Shown here piece by piece: positions 1 to 24,376 of a DNA stretch of 64,000 bases. Each line of letters starts with the position of its first letter. The stretch's first letter is position 1. The notes under the pieces were generated by a model. It worked only from the letters and a program-made list of their open reading frames with translations, searched no databases and was not told where the DNA came from. A program made the position numbers and the translations under genes. This DNA comes from Amoebidium appalachense (taxonomy: Eukaryota > Ichthyosporea), in NCBI GenBank assembly GCA_963693365.1, contig CAVNZM010000005.1, positions 12,462,001 to 12,526,000 of the forward strand. Reading direction: 5' to 3'.

Positions 1-34
1 CATCACCGAGTGTCATTCACTATTTGTTTTTCAG

Positions 35-208
35 GCCGGTGCTGACCCACAAGCCAAGGACTCCTCCGGGCGCACCCCCATCGAGGTAGCTACGACAGGG
101 GGCTATCCTGCCGTGGTTGATCTTTTGCAGGATGCAGTAGCCACATACCACAGACCGGACTTGTCAAGTTCGCAAACGTTACAAGGGGTGGGGAGCATGA
201 GTGTATAA
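35..208 (+). CDS. Terminal exon of an ankyrin-repeat protein (partial)
   Basis: The exon follows an acceptor (TTTTTCAG ending at 34) and reads in phase to TAA at 206-208, about 57 residues. It opens with GADPQAKDSSGRTPIEVA, the canonical ankyrin turn and first helix (GADP.AKD..GRTPL..A), followed by a second helix YPAVVDLLQDAV and a short polar tail ending GVGSMSV. Ankyrin repeats mediate protein-protein contacts. The rest of the gene lies before the window, so catalytic or other domains are unknown. The ankyrin assignment and the stop are secure; the protein identity is open. Confidence 0.8.
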   Translation, partial: AGADPQAKDSSGRTPIEVATTGGYPAVVDLLQDAVATYHRPDLSSSQTLQGVGSMSV

Positions 209-334
209 ATGAATGAAGATGGGGACGGGGACTGTATGAAGGGCATGTTGAGCAAGTTGAACCTGGTTTGGTGATGTTGTTGTTTTATGATTTGGTTGCC
301 TTCTTTTTTTCCATCTGTCAAGTCGTGGTTTTTC

Positions 335-380
<46 letters not shown>

Positions 381-1767
381 TAACCCAAAGCGTGTCTGCA
401 TGCAGTAAGAGATATAATCAGTGAATGAAGAGACGCATGGAATTGTCACAGTCACTGTGTTGCATGGTCTGCTTATTTTGGCATCTATCATGGATCCAGT
501 AGCTTGTAACACCGCGAATGAATTATCTACTAGTAGCTTGAGTGCAAGAACGAATGTCAGGTCTGCCATAATGTGCGAACTTTCCGCATATCCGGAGCTG
601 TGGGCACATGTATATTCTATTTAGTTAGGGGCCTTCGGCCTTGTACATAGCCAGACCAATGCCTCACGAACAGCTCCAGTGAACAAACGAAAACACGCCT
701 TTATAATAATTAAGTTAACAAATAAGATCGCCTGCATTGCACTTCAAACCCCCCTCCCCATCCTCCTCCCACCCCACTCCCCCCCCCCCCCCCCCAACCC
801 CCACCACCACCACCACCACCACGTGTCTCCGGGGACCATTCGTGGTACACTGTTGCAAGACAAAATTTAATAACGGTGCGTACTCTTTTGTACTGGACAT
901 AGCAACGGTCTTAACGCTGCAAATAGTAAAAAATAAAAAAATAAAAAAAAACGTGCGAACCGGTGCAAATTCAGTGGTACTTGCCCATCAGTGGTACATG
1001 TGTCTGATTGAGTGCACAAGGCAACATGTGCAATAACAAGGGATTTACAATCGGCAAACCCCCCCCCCCCCCCCCAAAAAAAAAAAAAGAAAGAAAAGAA
1101 AAAGAGGAAGAAAGAAAAAACCTTAAAAAAAGAAACACACACACATACACACGTACTTTCACGTGGGGTTTACGCACTGTTTGCTTCACGGCGCGTACAC
1201 ACACGGTCAAGGCCTCCTTCCATCTTCCACACACACCCAGGTGTACCGTGTTCACAGGATCGCGCGCGCAGTTTACCGCCAGAAGATCCTGCTGCCATGT
1301 TATCCAATCCAGTTCTGCGTAAGCTTACTATATATGGTGATGCGTTCCTGACCAATCCAAATGTTTGTAGTGCCGGTGTGCGATTGGTTCACGCAACACA
1401 CCTGACCAGGGTTTACAATTCTTAAAGCACACAGAGTAGACTTGTAGGTAAAACATCAAGACATGATATATAAACATATTTGTATAAATGTACTAGCCAT
1501 GAACATTTTCTACTGTATTCATACCATTTTCTTATTTCTGACAGCCTGAAAGCCCGTTAAAGTACTATTTCGATCCGCAGTTGTTCGCCAACCTGTTGTT
1601 GGCCGAGTCGAGTCCAACCCAGTGCATCTTATGTACGTTGTTCCAACCCTGTGCCTGTGGCATGGCCTGAGGCTCATCTCAGACAAAACTTAGAAAACGA
1701 AACTTTCCCAACCCCCTAAAAGCCCATTAGTAAAGAGCCCTGCAGGAATCAGAAAGAAATCTAAAAA
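209..1767. other. Intergenic spacer between ankyrin gene and QPRT
   Basis: Holds the presumed 3' UTR of the ankyrin gene, a T-run (about 341-379), C-runs (about 780-795 and 1060-1075), an A/G-rich stretch (1075-1135) and short CA tracts. No exon with convincing protein character was found on either strand. Confidence 0.6.
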
Positions 1768-8828
<7,061 letters not shown>

Positions 8829-9154
8829 ATGGGCCAATGGAAACATTGTGTTACTTGCCATATATAGGTCACTGATGACCATGATTTGGGCATGTACATG
8901 TTGCCCTGTGGGCATTTAGAAGGTGTAGGTTGACGGTTTAGAATTGAATTTTTAGAATTTTAACAAGAGGCTGGTGCAGGGCAGCAGTTCGAACCCAGTT
9001 GTCTTTGTGTTTCGTTTCATCCGAACCGACAAGGCAACACGTCCCGGTCTGGGGGAAAGATGGGTTGTTTGCGAATTCTTTTTCTTTCTTTCTTTTTCTT
9101 TCTTTCTTTCTTCTTTCTTCTTCTTCTTCTTCTTCTTCTTCTTCTTCTTCTTTA

Positions 9155-9195
<41 letters not shown>

Positions 9196-9572
9196 GGGGG
9201 GGGGGGGGTTCACATCTGCTGCTTCAGTCCTCAAGTCGGACTTCTCTTTCTTCCTACCCCAGTACCCGACTGTGTGCGTGTGCGTGCGTCCTAATAGATA
9301 GATTCGATTTGGCCTTGTACAAATGGCTGAGAGGCTGTGTCCGAATTTGTGTTGCAGGTCCCAAACGTGTGTGTGTGTGTGTGTGCGTGTGCGCGCGCTT
9401 GCGCAATGACGTGTACCACAGCATGTATATATGACGTGTACCACAGCACGTCTGCCAGACTGAGTGTCGGTGCCATTGCATGAAAATGCCGTTTCCACTA
9501 GTACTGCCAAACGAAGACAAACACGATCGAGCTGTTTTGAGGTGTACACGTGCCCACATTAGCCAATACAAG

Positions 9573-9604
<32 letters not shown>

Positions 9605-10228
9605 TTTTTTTTTTTTTTTTTTGTGGGGGGGGGGGGGGGGGGGGCTCGCTTGCCCCTCGGCTCCTACTCCTCCCCCCCCCCCCACACACACACACGTGGA
9701 GGCCCTAGCCTAGATTGTAAACGCTGGGGTCTCGATCTTTCCTGCTGTGCCACACCTTTGGATTCGTTTCACCAAGCTGCAGCTTCTGAAACAGTTCGTC
9801 TTATAAATTTGTGGATGCAGGGGCTCTAAGGCTTGGCAGTTAGGAAGCACACGTGCCATCACAGGGAGAATACAAACTGTGCATGGGGCAAATCCGCAAA
9901 CCAGCGTTCGCAATACTTTCAAAACCCGCAGATAAAAACTTGTTTTTGAGGGGGGCAGGGCCGGGGGGGGATATATTGATGGCGCGTACATGCCGGCGGG
10001 TTCATAGGGCAGCAAGGCGCCATGTGCGATAGGCCACCGAGTGCACGTCATCCCCCGCATATTCTCTTCCTCCTCCTCTTCCTCCTCCTCCTTCTTCTTC
10101 TACTTCTCAGTTCTTCTTCTTCTTCAAGATCTTCTTGAGTTCTTCTTCTTCTTCTTCTTCTTCTTCTTCTTCTTTTTGTTTATTTATTTATTTATTTATT
10201 GTTTTATTTTTTTGGTGGTGGTGGTGGT

Positions 10229-10268
<40 letters not shown>

Positions 10269-11354
10269 GGGGAGGGGAGGAGAGTGTGGTGGTGAGAAGG
10301 TTCGAGAGGAGTTGATGGGCCAGATGAGGGAAGGGAGGGGGGACTAAGGACGGAAGGAAAGGATAGGTGGTGCCCCCCTTCCCCCTCCGCTCCCTCCCCC
10401 CCCCCCCCCCCCCCCCCAATGTGTGCATCAATATACTAATACTATGTACATGAAACAGCTGCGGCACTGTGTCTATAACAGAACCTGACAATGTAGATTG
10501 AGTGAGCGAACTTTTGAAGTTACAGAGACTCATGAGGAAGATTTTTACGGTATTGATTCACGAGGGCCGGGAAGGGGGGGGGGGGGGGGGGGTGGTCACT
10601 GTGGGAATGAATACCGTGACAAAAGTAAAGGAAGGCACTCGGAAGGATTATAAGTTAGAAGTTGCGGATGTTGAAGGGAATCGACAGTCGTACTTATTAA
10701 GTGCGCATGCATCATGGCGGTGTGTGTGTGTATGGTGGTGGTGATCATCATGGTGGTGGTGGTGGGGGGGGGGGGGGGGGGGGGAGGGGGAGGGGGGAGG
10801 GGGGGGGGAAGGGGAAGAGGGAGGGGGTCCAGAGGGGGGCGGGATAGGAGGGGGATGTGAAGGGGCCTTAAGCTTTATAAGGGGTCTCGGGCCGGCGGTT
10901 GGCGGTTGTGTATGTGTGTTGGGGGGAATAAATGCAGTACCCTTGCGTAAGGACACCGTCAACATACAAATCACAACGGGAACGCCTTGATCATAATAGT
11001 TAACCGCAGACTAGTGCACACAAAAATATCAAATATGCAACAAAATTAAAGCATATACCCAACTGCGAGGTAAAGGGGGGGATGGGGGAGGGAGGGGGGA
11101 CTCGGGGGGCAAGAGAGGTGGGGGGGGGGGGAGGGGGGAGGGGGGGGGAGGGGGGCTGCATTTTTTTTTGGATTGCGATGTATATATCGTGGAGCCGCAG
11201 CAGCAGCATGCATGGGCCACGTCAACTGCTGTGTGCATGCACTGTTGCATGCATGAATACCTGAAAAAGCTTCTAGTTGCCCATCCAGTGGACGTTGTGA
11301 TTAATGATTACTATCTAGCTAGCCAATACATTATTAATATAAAAGAATGGCATG
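8829..11354. other. Repeat-rich spacer downstream of QPRT
   Basis: Contains (TTC)n at about 9070-9151 and 10060-10175, (GT)n at 9158-9191, a C-run/T-run/G-run block at 9574-9645, a G-run at 10229-10267, C-runs near 10390-10418 and G-rich stretches at 10575-10592, 10761-10850 and 11075-11155. No supported gene was found on either strand. Confidence 0.6.
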
Positions 11355-11813
11355 CCACCAGTTACTGAGACAGATTCATATGATATAGCAGCAATTAGGT
11401 TACAAAGTAGTTAGGAACACGTAGGAGCCGCCAACATCGCCTGCAACAGCTTCGCTACAGGTATCGGCACTGACATGTACACCGTGCAAAGTAAACTGCA
11501 CCCAATGAGCTCGTGCCATTATGTGTTGCACCTGTTCAAGCATGATATGTAATGCACGTGTTTCCAATAACCCTTCCTCAGTACTGGTAGGCGCCTGGCT
11601 AATAGCCCCCGCCTTTGCAGCATGTGGCCTGGCTGCAGCTGCGGCTAGACCCCCCTCTCTTCTTGCAGCGCATGACCCCGTGTGTCTTTTTGTCCACCCT
11701 GTAGCCCAGAGCACACACGATTCCGGCCTGGTCGCAGCCCACTAGACTGCCGCCACCGTACCTGGGCGCTGACTGTGCGCTATATCATATGAATTTGTCT
11801 CAGTAACTGGTGG
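11355..11813. mobile_element. 459-bp element with 35-bp terminal inverted repeats
   Basis: The left end (11355-11389, beginning CCACCAGTTACTGAGACA) and the right end (11779-11813) are reverse complements with one mismatch. The interior is non-repetitive and contains one minus-strand ORF. Size and structure fit a small non-autonomous DNA transposon (MITE). No target-site duplication is obvious in the flanks, so the family is unassigned. It could instead be an old inverted duplication. Confidence 0.6.
11400..11714 (-). CDS. Unrecognised ORF inside the inverted-repeat element
   Basis: A 104-residue minus-strand ORF ending in TAA at 11400-11402, lying wholly between the two 35-bp inverted repeats. 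It has an alanine-rich segment (LAAAAARPHAAKAG), then a helix-like stretch with ETRALHIMLEQVQHIMARAH and a C-terminus ending GGSYVFLTTL. Composition is ordinary protein rather than microsatellite-derived. The first codon is GTG, so it may be the 3' exon of something larger, or chance. I do not recognise a family. The overlapping plus-strand frame (11521-11745) is also open and is not preferred. Confidence 0.25.
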   Translation of the reverse strand: MLWATGWTKRHTGSCAARREGGLAAAAARPHAAKAGAISQAPTSTEEGLLETRALHIMLEQVQHIMARAHWVQFTLHGVHVSADTCSEAVAGDVGGSYVFLTTL

Positions 11814-14141
<2,328 letters not shown>

Positions 14142-15245
14142 CTTAGGGCCTGTTTGGTAGCGCGCTAAATACGGTTTTTTATCGTATTCGTATTTAGGGC
14201 CTAAATACGTATACGATCCCGTGGCATGCCAAACACGCCGCGGGCTTTTATTTTTTGTAAATACGATAGGGATCGCTTTTATATCGTATTTACGAAAATC
14301 ACCTCCGGAGGTGATTTTCGTAAATACGATATAGGAAATTAGCCAATCAGAGCATTTCGCATCATTAATTGGCTATCAGCTAGCCAATGGTACAGCGAAA
14401 GCCGCGGAGGGCACATTTTTACTACAGTACGCATGCCAGCGCATGCACGTGAACAATTCACTGTTAAAAAGAAGGTCGGTGTCATACACGTCATTTTGTG
14501 TACATGCTCAGTTAAAATTGGCACATGAATTTGGGCTGCACAGGTAAGACAGAGGACGAGGAACCCTACACGGTGCATGATCACAAGCTCAGACTGTATA
14601 TATATATATATATGCCATAATAATCATTGAAACAATACTGGACTCCGATATATGCATTAATAAAAACAATCAAATGTACATGTACAAACAACTCGGTGAC
14701 ATGCAGGCACCACGACTCCACGAGTACTGCATAGACAAGGACAAATCTTAACACTCACTATGTGTTCAGATATGTGGGGAATGCCAGGGACGAACGCAAT
14801 TGGTGATGTAAAACGAGGTCTCTAGCAAGGCTAGCCACCGCAATTACTGGCAGTATCCCTTCAATAACAGACATTCTAACCTATTGTTAAACAGAGCAAG
14901 GCTCACTGTCGGTGACTCGTTTTTGCCGTTCGCTGTAATACTGACTACAGCTGCACCAGCCTATCTATATGCATGGAATACTAAATACCGAAGGATGATC
15001 AATGGGTGCGAATAGGGCCAATCCACGGCCATCTAGAAACACCCTAGATGGCCGTGGGCCAATCAGATCTCGTGAACATGTATCGACATTTTATGTGACC
15101 AGTCACGCCTGACAGCGTTTGGAAGGCACCAATCGTATTTAGGCCCTAAATACGCATACCACGATAAATTTTGTAAATACTGTAGATCGTATTTAGGGCC
15201 TAAATACAAATACGATTATTGGGGTGCTGCCAAACAGGCCCTAAG
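14142..15245. mobile_element. Fold-back type element 1 (CTTAGGGCCTGTTTGG termini)
   Basis: Bounded by CTTAGGGCCTGTTTGG at 14142-14157 and its exact reverse complement at 15230-15245. Each end is itself fold-back-like: the left end returns to GCATGCCAAACACG near 14225 and the right end starts at GCGTTTGG near 15115. Inside are a perfect 54-bp palindrome at 14280-14333 centred on CACCTCCGGAGGTG, repeated GTATTTAGGGCCTAAATAC palindromes, and a GGCCATCTAG..CTAGATGGCC stem near 15030. The GGGCCTGTTTGG tip resembles PIF/Harbinger-like MITE ends. The flanks fit insertion at a CTTAAG site with TA duplicated. No transposase was seen. Confidence 0.75.
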
Positions 15246-17747
<2,502 letters not shown>

Positions 17748-19204
17748 ATGCTTTCGCAGCTTCTTGTGTGTGCCGGAGCGGCGACAGTCGCCCTTGGGGC
17801 AGATTCCGCGGCCCCAACCGCTACCGCCCCTGTTGTTGGGGCTGAAAAATGCACCCAGGGACCCTCCTACTGGTGCAGCAGTGAGGCTGCCGTGAAGGAA
17901 TGCCTGGAGGTGGGTGAAAATGCAAAGCGAGCTTGTGCATGTTGCCTGTGTGTTTGAGTAGATATTTGGGTGCGTGCAGTTGGTTGCCTTTGTTCCTCGT
18001 GTATCCCCTGTATTCTAGACACGTGTCCTCCATCTTTGTGAATTCTTACTGACGAGTGATGTGTGTTGCAGGGGGACAACTCTCAGTGCTGGAAGTACTG
18101 CAGCAACAAGATGTACAGCCTGGAGAAGAGCGAGGTCTGCAAGAACTTCACCCTGCCCGGCGCAGACCCGTGCACGTGGGGGCCGAGCTTCTGGTGCGAC
18201 AGCCAGGCTAACGTGGACAAGTGTCTGAAGGTAGGCAGCCCCTTGGATATGACCCCCACTTTTTTTCCTGTTTTTTTTCCCCCCCCAGTTTTTCTCCGGG
18301 GACAACTTTGGCTGCACACTCGTATGATTTTGCACTATCCTTGTGGCGGCAGTCACACATGCAAAGTCTTATTATGTAGGGATAGTAACACACATGCAGT
18401 TACTTCCTCACCTGCCCCTCCCCCCCCCCCACCTCCCCCCCTCCTTCTCCCACCTTCCCATTCTCTTTATATGAGTATGGTTCCTCTCGCCTATGTGGCC
18501 TACCAATACAGCATACTCTATTATCGACCCGACAGCTGCAGCTAGTCTCGTGTACAACAGGACCCCCCCCTTGCCCCCCCCACCCTGCCCCAGACCCTGC
18601 CCGTTCCGCAGCCTACTACCCCAGACGCCACCCCATCATTCCTTCCCCCTCCTCCCCCTCAACCCCCCCCCCCCCCCCCACCACCACCACCACCACCATC
18701 CTCACCCCCACCCCCCACCCCACCATGGTCCACCAGCACCATACACACAACACACACACGTACACACACTAATCCTCCTTTCCCTCAGGGTGACGCTACG
18801 GACTGCAAGGAGAAATACTGCACACAGGAGTCTCTGAAGAACAGCAAGGTTTGCAAAGGCAACAGCAGTGTTCCCATGGTGGGCGGTGACCCATGCACCT
18901 GGGGGCCCTCCTACTGGTGTGCCTCCAATGAAAACGCAAAGAAGTGCAACTTCGTAAGTTTTCCAGCTTCATGCTTTTCCAGGAAAGAGGTTCATGATGT
19001 GGTTGGAGGGACTGTGCAAATATTTGGTGGAACAAGGTGATGTGTCGGTGTGGACTTTTTTTTTTTTTTCCGCGGGGGGGGGGGGGGGGGGGGGGGGGAG
19101 GGGAGGGGGTTGATGGGAAGAAGAGAGAGAAATTTCGAGCCAGCCCAGGTTTCAATTCCTTCAGGCATATTCTCTTCTTCCTTGCACTGTCTACTGTTTG
19201 TGGT

Positions 19205-19235
<31 letters not shown>

Positions 19236-20075
19236 TTCCCTCTAAATCACAACCTCATGGAGCCCCTTCATTTTTTTGGAAGCAAACAGTGTCTATTTGT
19301 ACTCAACAATGCAGGGGTACCTTTTCCCATAGCCTTGCTTTGTGTGTCCCACACACGCCAACCATCCATGCCAACCATACATACCACAACACAGGACACC
19401 GCTGAGTGTGCAAAGTACTGTGCTGCCGCCGCCACTGAATACAAGGACCTCGTGGACAGCGAAATCTGCAAGAACACCAAGCCCATGGTGGGCTCAAACA
19501 AGTGCACCCAGGGCCCTAGCTACTGGTGTTCGTCCCAGGCAAACGCAAAGAGCTGCAACTTCACGTGGGCCACAGAGTGCGGGAAGTACTGCACGGCCGC
19601 AAAGAACAACGAGGGATATGCCAATATTGCTAGCGGTGATGTGTGCACGTCCAAGTGCCTAAACGACCCTTCGTACTTCTGCAAGACCTGGGCCCAGGCT
19701 AAGGAGTGCGGTGTTTCTCCCAGCATGTGCCGTCCTTTCTGTTTCGACAAGACCAACAATGCTGCCGATTTTGCTCTGTGCAAGAAGCAGCCTAAGGTCA
19801 GCGCCGAGTGCATGAAGGGGCCCTCCTATTGGTGCAGCAATGCGAGCAGTGCAAAGGCGTGCAAAATCCCCGTGGCCAAGTGCCAGTCGTTCTGTGCCGA
19901 CACCAAGAAGCACCCTGCCCTTGCCGAAGCCAAACTGTGCAAGCGCTTTGCTGAGGCCCCTGTTGTTGCCGGCACGGAAGCAGCCACTGCCACGGCCCCA
20001 TGGGTGACTGAAATGGTCGACGTCCCGGAGACGGCACCTTACCTTCTCCCCACGGCCACCGCCGCGGCCAACTAA
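17748..20075 (+). CDS. Secreted protein with six saposin A-type (SapA) domains
   Basis: Exons 17748-17909, 18072-18230, 18789-18953 and 19395-20075 join in phase 0 to give 388 residues. The N-terminus MLSQLLVCAGAATVALGA is a signal peptide. Six copies of the SapA signature follow: CTQGPSYWC, CTWGPSFWC, CTWGPSYWC, CTQGPSYWC, CLNDPSYFC and CMKGPSYWC, each followed by an Ala-rich helix and a KxC. Between them run C..YC/VCK cysteine segments. In animals SapA domains flank prosaposin and surfactant protein B saposins and are removed during maturation. Here no classical saposin B domain is visible, so the protein is a SapA string with an Ala/Thr/Pro-rich tail. The first three units sit one per exon, the last three share one exon, which suggests exon-unit duplication. 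Function is inferred only as a secreted or vacuolar cysteine-rich protein. Confidence 0.85.
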
Positions 20076-20390
20076 ATATAGATGTGGGCCAATGAAGATC
20101 GAGGACTAATGCAATATTTTTTAATGGTTGGCTTTGAGATGAATGACAAAATGGTAGCTGGGCCGAAATATCGGTTAGTTAGGCGCCCGTGAGAGATGAT
20201 AGTTGTTTAGCATGTGGGAGGGTGTGTTGACTTGCTGATTGTAAATGCGGAAATGGGGTTATGAAATAGCTTGCTCTGTCCATAAAATATAACATAGGAT
20301 ATACTCGGCCGGCTTGTGCATCATATAGTAACAGATATAAATGAGAGGAGCACTAAGGGAAAGTCACTTAGTCCTGATCACCAGCGTCCG

Positions 20391-20432
<42 letters not shown>

Positions 20433-21061
20433 GGCTCCTGCAGCACACAGCACATTGACTATTTCCACTCCAGTTGACAAAAATCTAAGAATCGCACATG
20501 ACGACATTATATGTAACTTAGGCCACACTGTGACATCCCTGCATGCAATAGTATGCGATTCACACCCACGTGCACATGAGCACAGCAGACACATAAAGCA
20601 CGGATGTTAACGGTACTAATTGGTCCTAATTAGCACTTCTAGTGCTACACACACATTAGGGCACACTTAGGCACTCAATACTGGCCGTGCCGTAGCTCAT
20701 ATGCAACACACGCCAACACCAAGACACGCACACTTTAGTCTGTCACGTGATCTGATGCACACTAATTTTTAGATATCATTGCACAGAGGCATACCGACTG
20801 TATCCGCATGAACACGTGCACACAGAGTCAACCTCCTCCCCACCTCCCCCCCCTCCCCAGCCCCTCCGGACGCACCCCGCCCAGCCGCGGCCCTGCCCTG
20901 CTGTTGGCTAACCCTGCCCACTTCCCGTTGCTTAGCTTGCCTGCATGCAGACGTTTGCTTCTCTGAGTAACCCTGCTCACATATATATACCGTGCCATGT
21001 AACATGTGTGTGTGTGTATGTATTGTGTGGTGGCCCGGTGGTGGTGTGTGTGTTTGTGTAT

Positions 21062-21112
<51 letters not shown>

Positions 21113-21819
21113 GTTGAATGTGTTATATATTAGATTTGAAAGTACACATTCACAGCTTGACAGCACGACGCAGAGTGTGGTTATCTAAGCTTGCGGCTGT
21201 GTTAAACCCCGTAGATATATCTCAAGTCATGCAATGTGTCCAGGTGAACGTCCCCACACTGTAGAACATTGGCTGGACTGGCAACTTTATATTGAGCATG
21301 CCTACTAGGTGCACGTGAATACGTCTATACAAAACAAACAAAAAGTAGGAATATAGGTGGCCGAGGGCTGAAATGTGTGTTTCAACGGCTGCACTATCTA
21401 AAGATCAACACACTTTTATTGGCCACGAGGCTCCGTAAAATAGGTCAAGTACATAAGTTGGACACCACAGGTGTCAAACGATTAACTATTGGCAGCTATT
21501 CCACACATGTCCATGGATACTATAGTGGTACATACTATTGCATACTCGAACCGTTGAACATTCATACATTTAGAATACACAGCTAGCCTCAAAAAATAAT
21601 AATTCTGTGTTGATATCATGAACTATATTTAACACGTCTACATGCATAAACCACTTCTCATTTTACCATTACTGGGCATACGCTTTCAGTACAATATACA
21701 TACATGGTTCCTCAGTCTACACCCCCTGGTTAAACTTCACATCCAAATCCCTCTCATACATACCATATACACACATACCCACACAGACAGAGCACCACAC
21801 ACCCACACATCCACACCTT
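20076..21819. other. Spacer downstream of SapA gene
   Basis: Contains the presumed 3' UTR, a C-run (about 20391-20430) and a G-run (about 21064-21111) after short GT repeats. Otherwise it is unique sequence without supported exons. Confidence 0.55.
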
Positions 21820-22337
21820 CTACTCGTTACCAGCCACCACCATATCCTTCAACCTCTTGCACACAGACTTATGTTTCGACCAATGTGCCAACTGACATTC
21901 TTTTTCACAGTACCACACCGTATGACACCCCGAACACCTCTTGAATGCATCCCCACCACACTCCCCCTCCACCACAACGCAGTACTCACCACACACCTCA
22001 CTCCCACACTTCCTCACAAGGGCTCCTACTTCACTTTCCATATCAACTTTTACATTTGGGTCCACCGCTGTGTGTAAAGACCCCCCCTCAGACCCCATCA
22101 TCTTTTCTATTGCAAATTTGCACGATTCCACTTTTCCTGACATGACCAACTCATCCCATAGGTGCAGGGGGGAGGGCAGTGCACCCTCTCCGTGTGCACG
22201 TGCGTGTGTTTCTGCAAATGTGTGTGCACACGCACACGAGGAGGCACCTGATTGGGAGGCAGATACGAAGCAATTCATGCACATGAGTCGTGGAACCATG
22301 GTATGTGTCGGGCCCGTGGGTGTCTGTCCTGGCATGC

Positions 22338-22387
<50 letters not shown>

Positions 22388-22510
22388 GGGGGGGAGAGGG
22401 GAGGGGGAGGGGGGCGGGGGGCGAGGAGTGTGTGGGTGTGTGAGAGGGGGGGGGGGGGGATGTGTGTGTGTGGGGAGGGGCTCTGTGCTGGTGTATGCTT
22501 GTGTGTGTGT

Positions 22511-22552
<42 letters not shown>

Positions 22553-22854
22553 TAGGTGTGGGGGGGTGGTTATGTGTGTGTGACTATGTGTCTGTATACG
22601 TTCATGAAAGAGGAAATAGAAGAGGTAAAAAAAGGGAGTGAGGGGGGTGGGGTGGGGGGAGGGGGTGGGGTATTAGATTAGTGGGTGTTTATTTCTGCAT
22701 ATGGGCAGCTGTGCCGGTTACGTGTCGGGCTGGTGTGTGCATGGGCGATCGTGATTGTGTGAATGTCGGGGGAAAGGGGGCCTTGGGGGGGGGAGGGAGG
22801 GGAAGAAGGGGGAAGGGGGGGGAGGGAGGGGGGGGAAGGAGGGGAGGAGGAGGG

Positions 22855-22885
<31 letters not shown>

Positions 22886-23092
22886 AGGGGGTGCAGCATA
22901 TACTGATGGCTGTGTGGAGGTGCAGCCTGAGGGTCATGAAAGATGGACAAGGCACAAAAACACCAGGCACGGGAAAAGGAAAAGGGAAAAGAGCAGAAGC
23001 AGCCCGTGGACACAACATATGAACACGGGAATTTCACATGACTCCACACGCAAAAAAATGAAGTGATGGTGCTTGTGTGTGTGTGTGTGTGG

Positions 23093-23123
<31 letters not shown>

Positions 23124-23384
23124 AAGGGGGGTTAGATGAAACGATGTTATGGACAATATCAGGTAAGTAGATAAATTTACAGGAGCGAGCAGAAAGCGTC
23201 CTAACAGTGGAGGATGGATTTGACGGGAAGAAAAAAGAGGAAGGGAGAGATAGAGAGGAAGGGGAGAGAAACAAGAGGGAGGGAGAGAGAGAAACGGGGA
23301 GAGGGGGGGGGGGGGGGGGGGGGGATTGGGAAGGAGAGAGAGAGTCAAAGAGGGGTGAAGGGAGAGGGAGGGGGGGGGGGAGGG

Positions 23385-23429
<45 letters not shown>

Positions 23430-24376
23430 AGGGAGGGAGAGAGAGAGAGAGAGGAAGGGAGGGAGAGATGGAGGGGGAGGGGAGGGAGAGAGGGAGGGGG
23501 AGGGGAGGGGAGGGAAGGAAGGAGAGATTGTGTGGAGGGGGGGGAGGGGAGTGAGGGGGTTATGGGGGGGGGGGGCTGGGGGGGGGAAGGAGGGAAAGGG
23601 AAGGGGGCCGGGGGAAGGACAGCGAGAGGGAAAGAAGGAGAAGAGAATCGATGAGGAAGAGAGGGGCGGGGGACGGGAGGTGGGGGGGAGAGAGGAGAAG
23701 GTCAGTACAAAAGAGTGAGAGAGCCGAATCTACCAGTTTACACTTGAGCCGGAGAAAGCATGGATCGGCTTTTATGTGTGCACCCGTGTGTGACTGCAAC
23801 CTGTGCCTGCCAGAGTGTATGCGAGCAACTGGACACGCAGGGTTCCCTCAAACCCCTTCCCCACCCCTCCTGCCCCCTCTTCTCTTCGTCATCGTCTTCC
23901 CTCCCTCTCCGCTCGCCCCCCCCCCCCCCCCCCCCCGCGTCCCCTCCCCCTCGTTCCCCATTTCTCCACTCTTTCACCCACCTGCACCAGCAGGACATAG
24001 GTCGTGCCGTCCAGCCTTGGTGGCCCATTACAACGCACACACAGTAACATGGCGGTCGGACGGCAGCCCGGGACCACCATTTCAGCTCCCTGAATCATTT
24101 TCCGCAGCTCGGCCCCACTAGTCATTTGACACATCTCTGCTGCAAGGGCAACAAAAGGAAATGTGTGGGCGTCTCCCGAACTCTCTCTAGTCTTCTCAAT
24201 GATAAACAGGCCAAGCCGGTCTTTGCTTTCTAGATTGCTTTCCATTGGTGATGTAACGGGTGCTGGTGTGTCGTCATCTTGGACGGGAAGAGCCACATGT
24301 GTTGTTGTAACTTTGGCATGTAGCGCCAGGACATGTCTAGGGGCTCGTTTGTGCTGTAGTTGGAGTAGGTGGTCAT
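21820..24376 (-). CDS. MYND-type zinc-finger protein, two exons, apparent 1-base frame break
   Basis: The 3' exon (22338-21820, TAG at 21822-21820) carries a C-terminal MYND finger: C..C...C before FKRCSGCHTVWYCEKECQ, then HWSKHKSVC, with all zinc ligands in order. MYND fingers bind proline-rich partners, often in transcriptional regulators. The 5' exon ends at 23982 (CTGGTGCAG, then GTGGGTG). The acceptor AACAG before 22338 continues in phase 0 after an intron holding the (GT/CA)n and G/C-runs. Upstream coding reads ESKDRLGLFIIEK, FVALAAEMCQ and MLLCVRCNG. The most natural start is ATG 24376-24374 (MTTYSNYSTNEPLDMSWRYM), but that frame must shift at 24278 (after ..LFPSK) to enter DDDTPAPV. 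Without the shift the downstream frame is open to 24512, with less protein-like sequence. Total about 304 residues with the shift. An extra exon in the 1.6-kb gap is possible. Confidence 0.65.

Noticed and set aside
14339-14584. 81-codon minus ORF inside fold-back element 1
   Set aside because: Starts at ATG but has no recognisable transposase motif and is too short to support.
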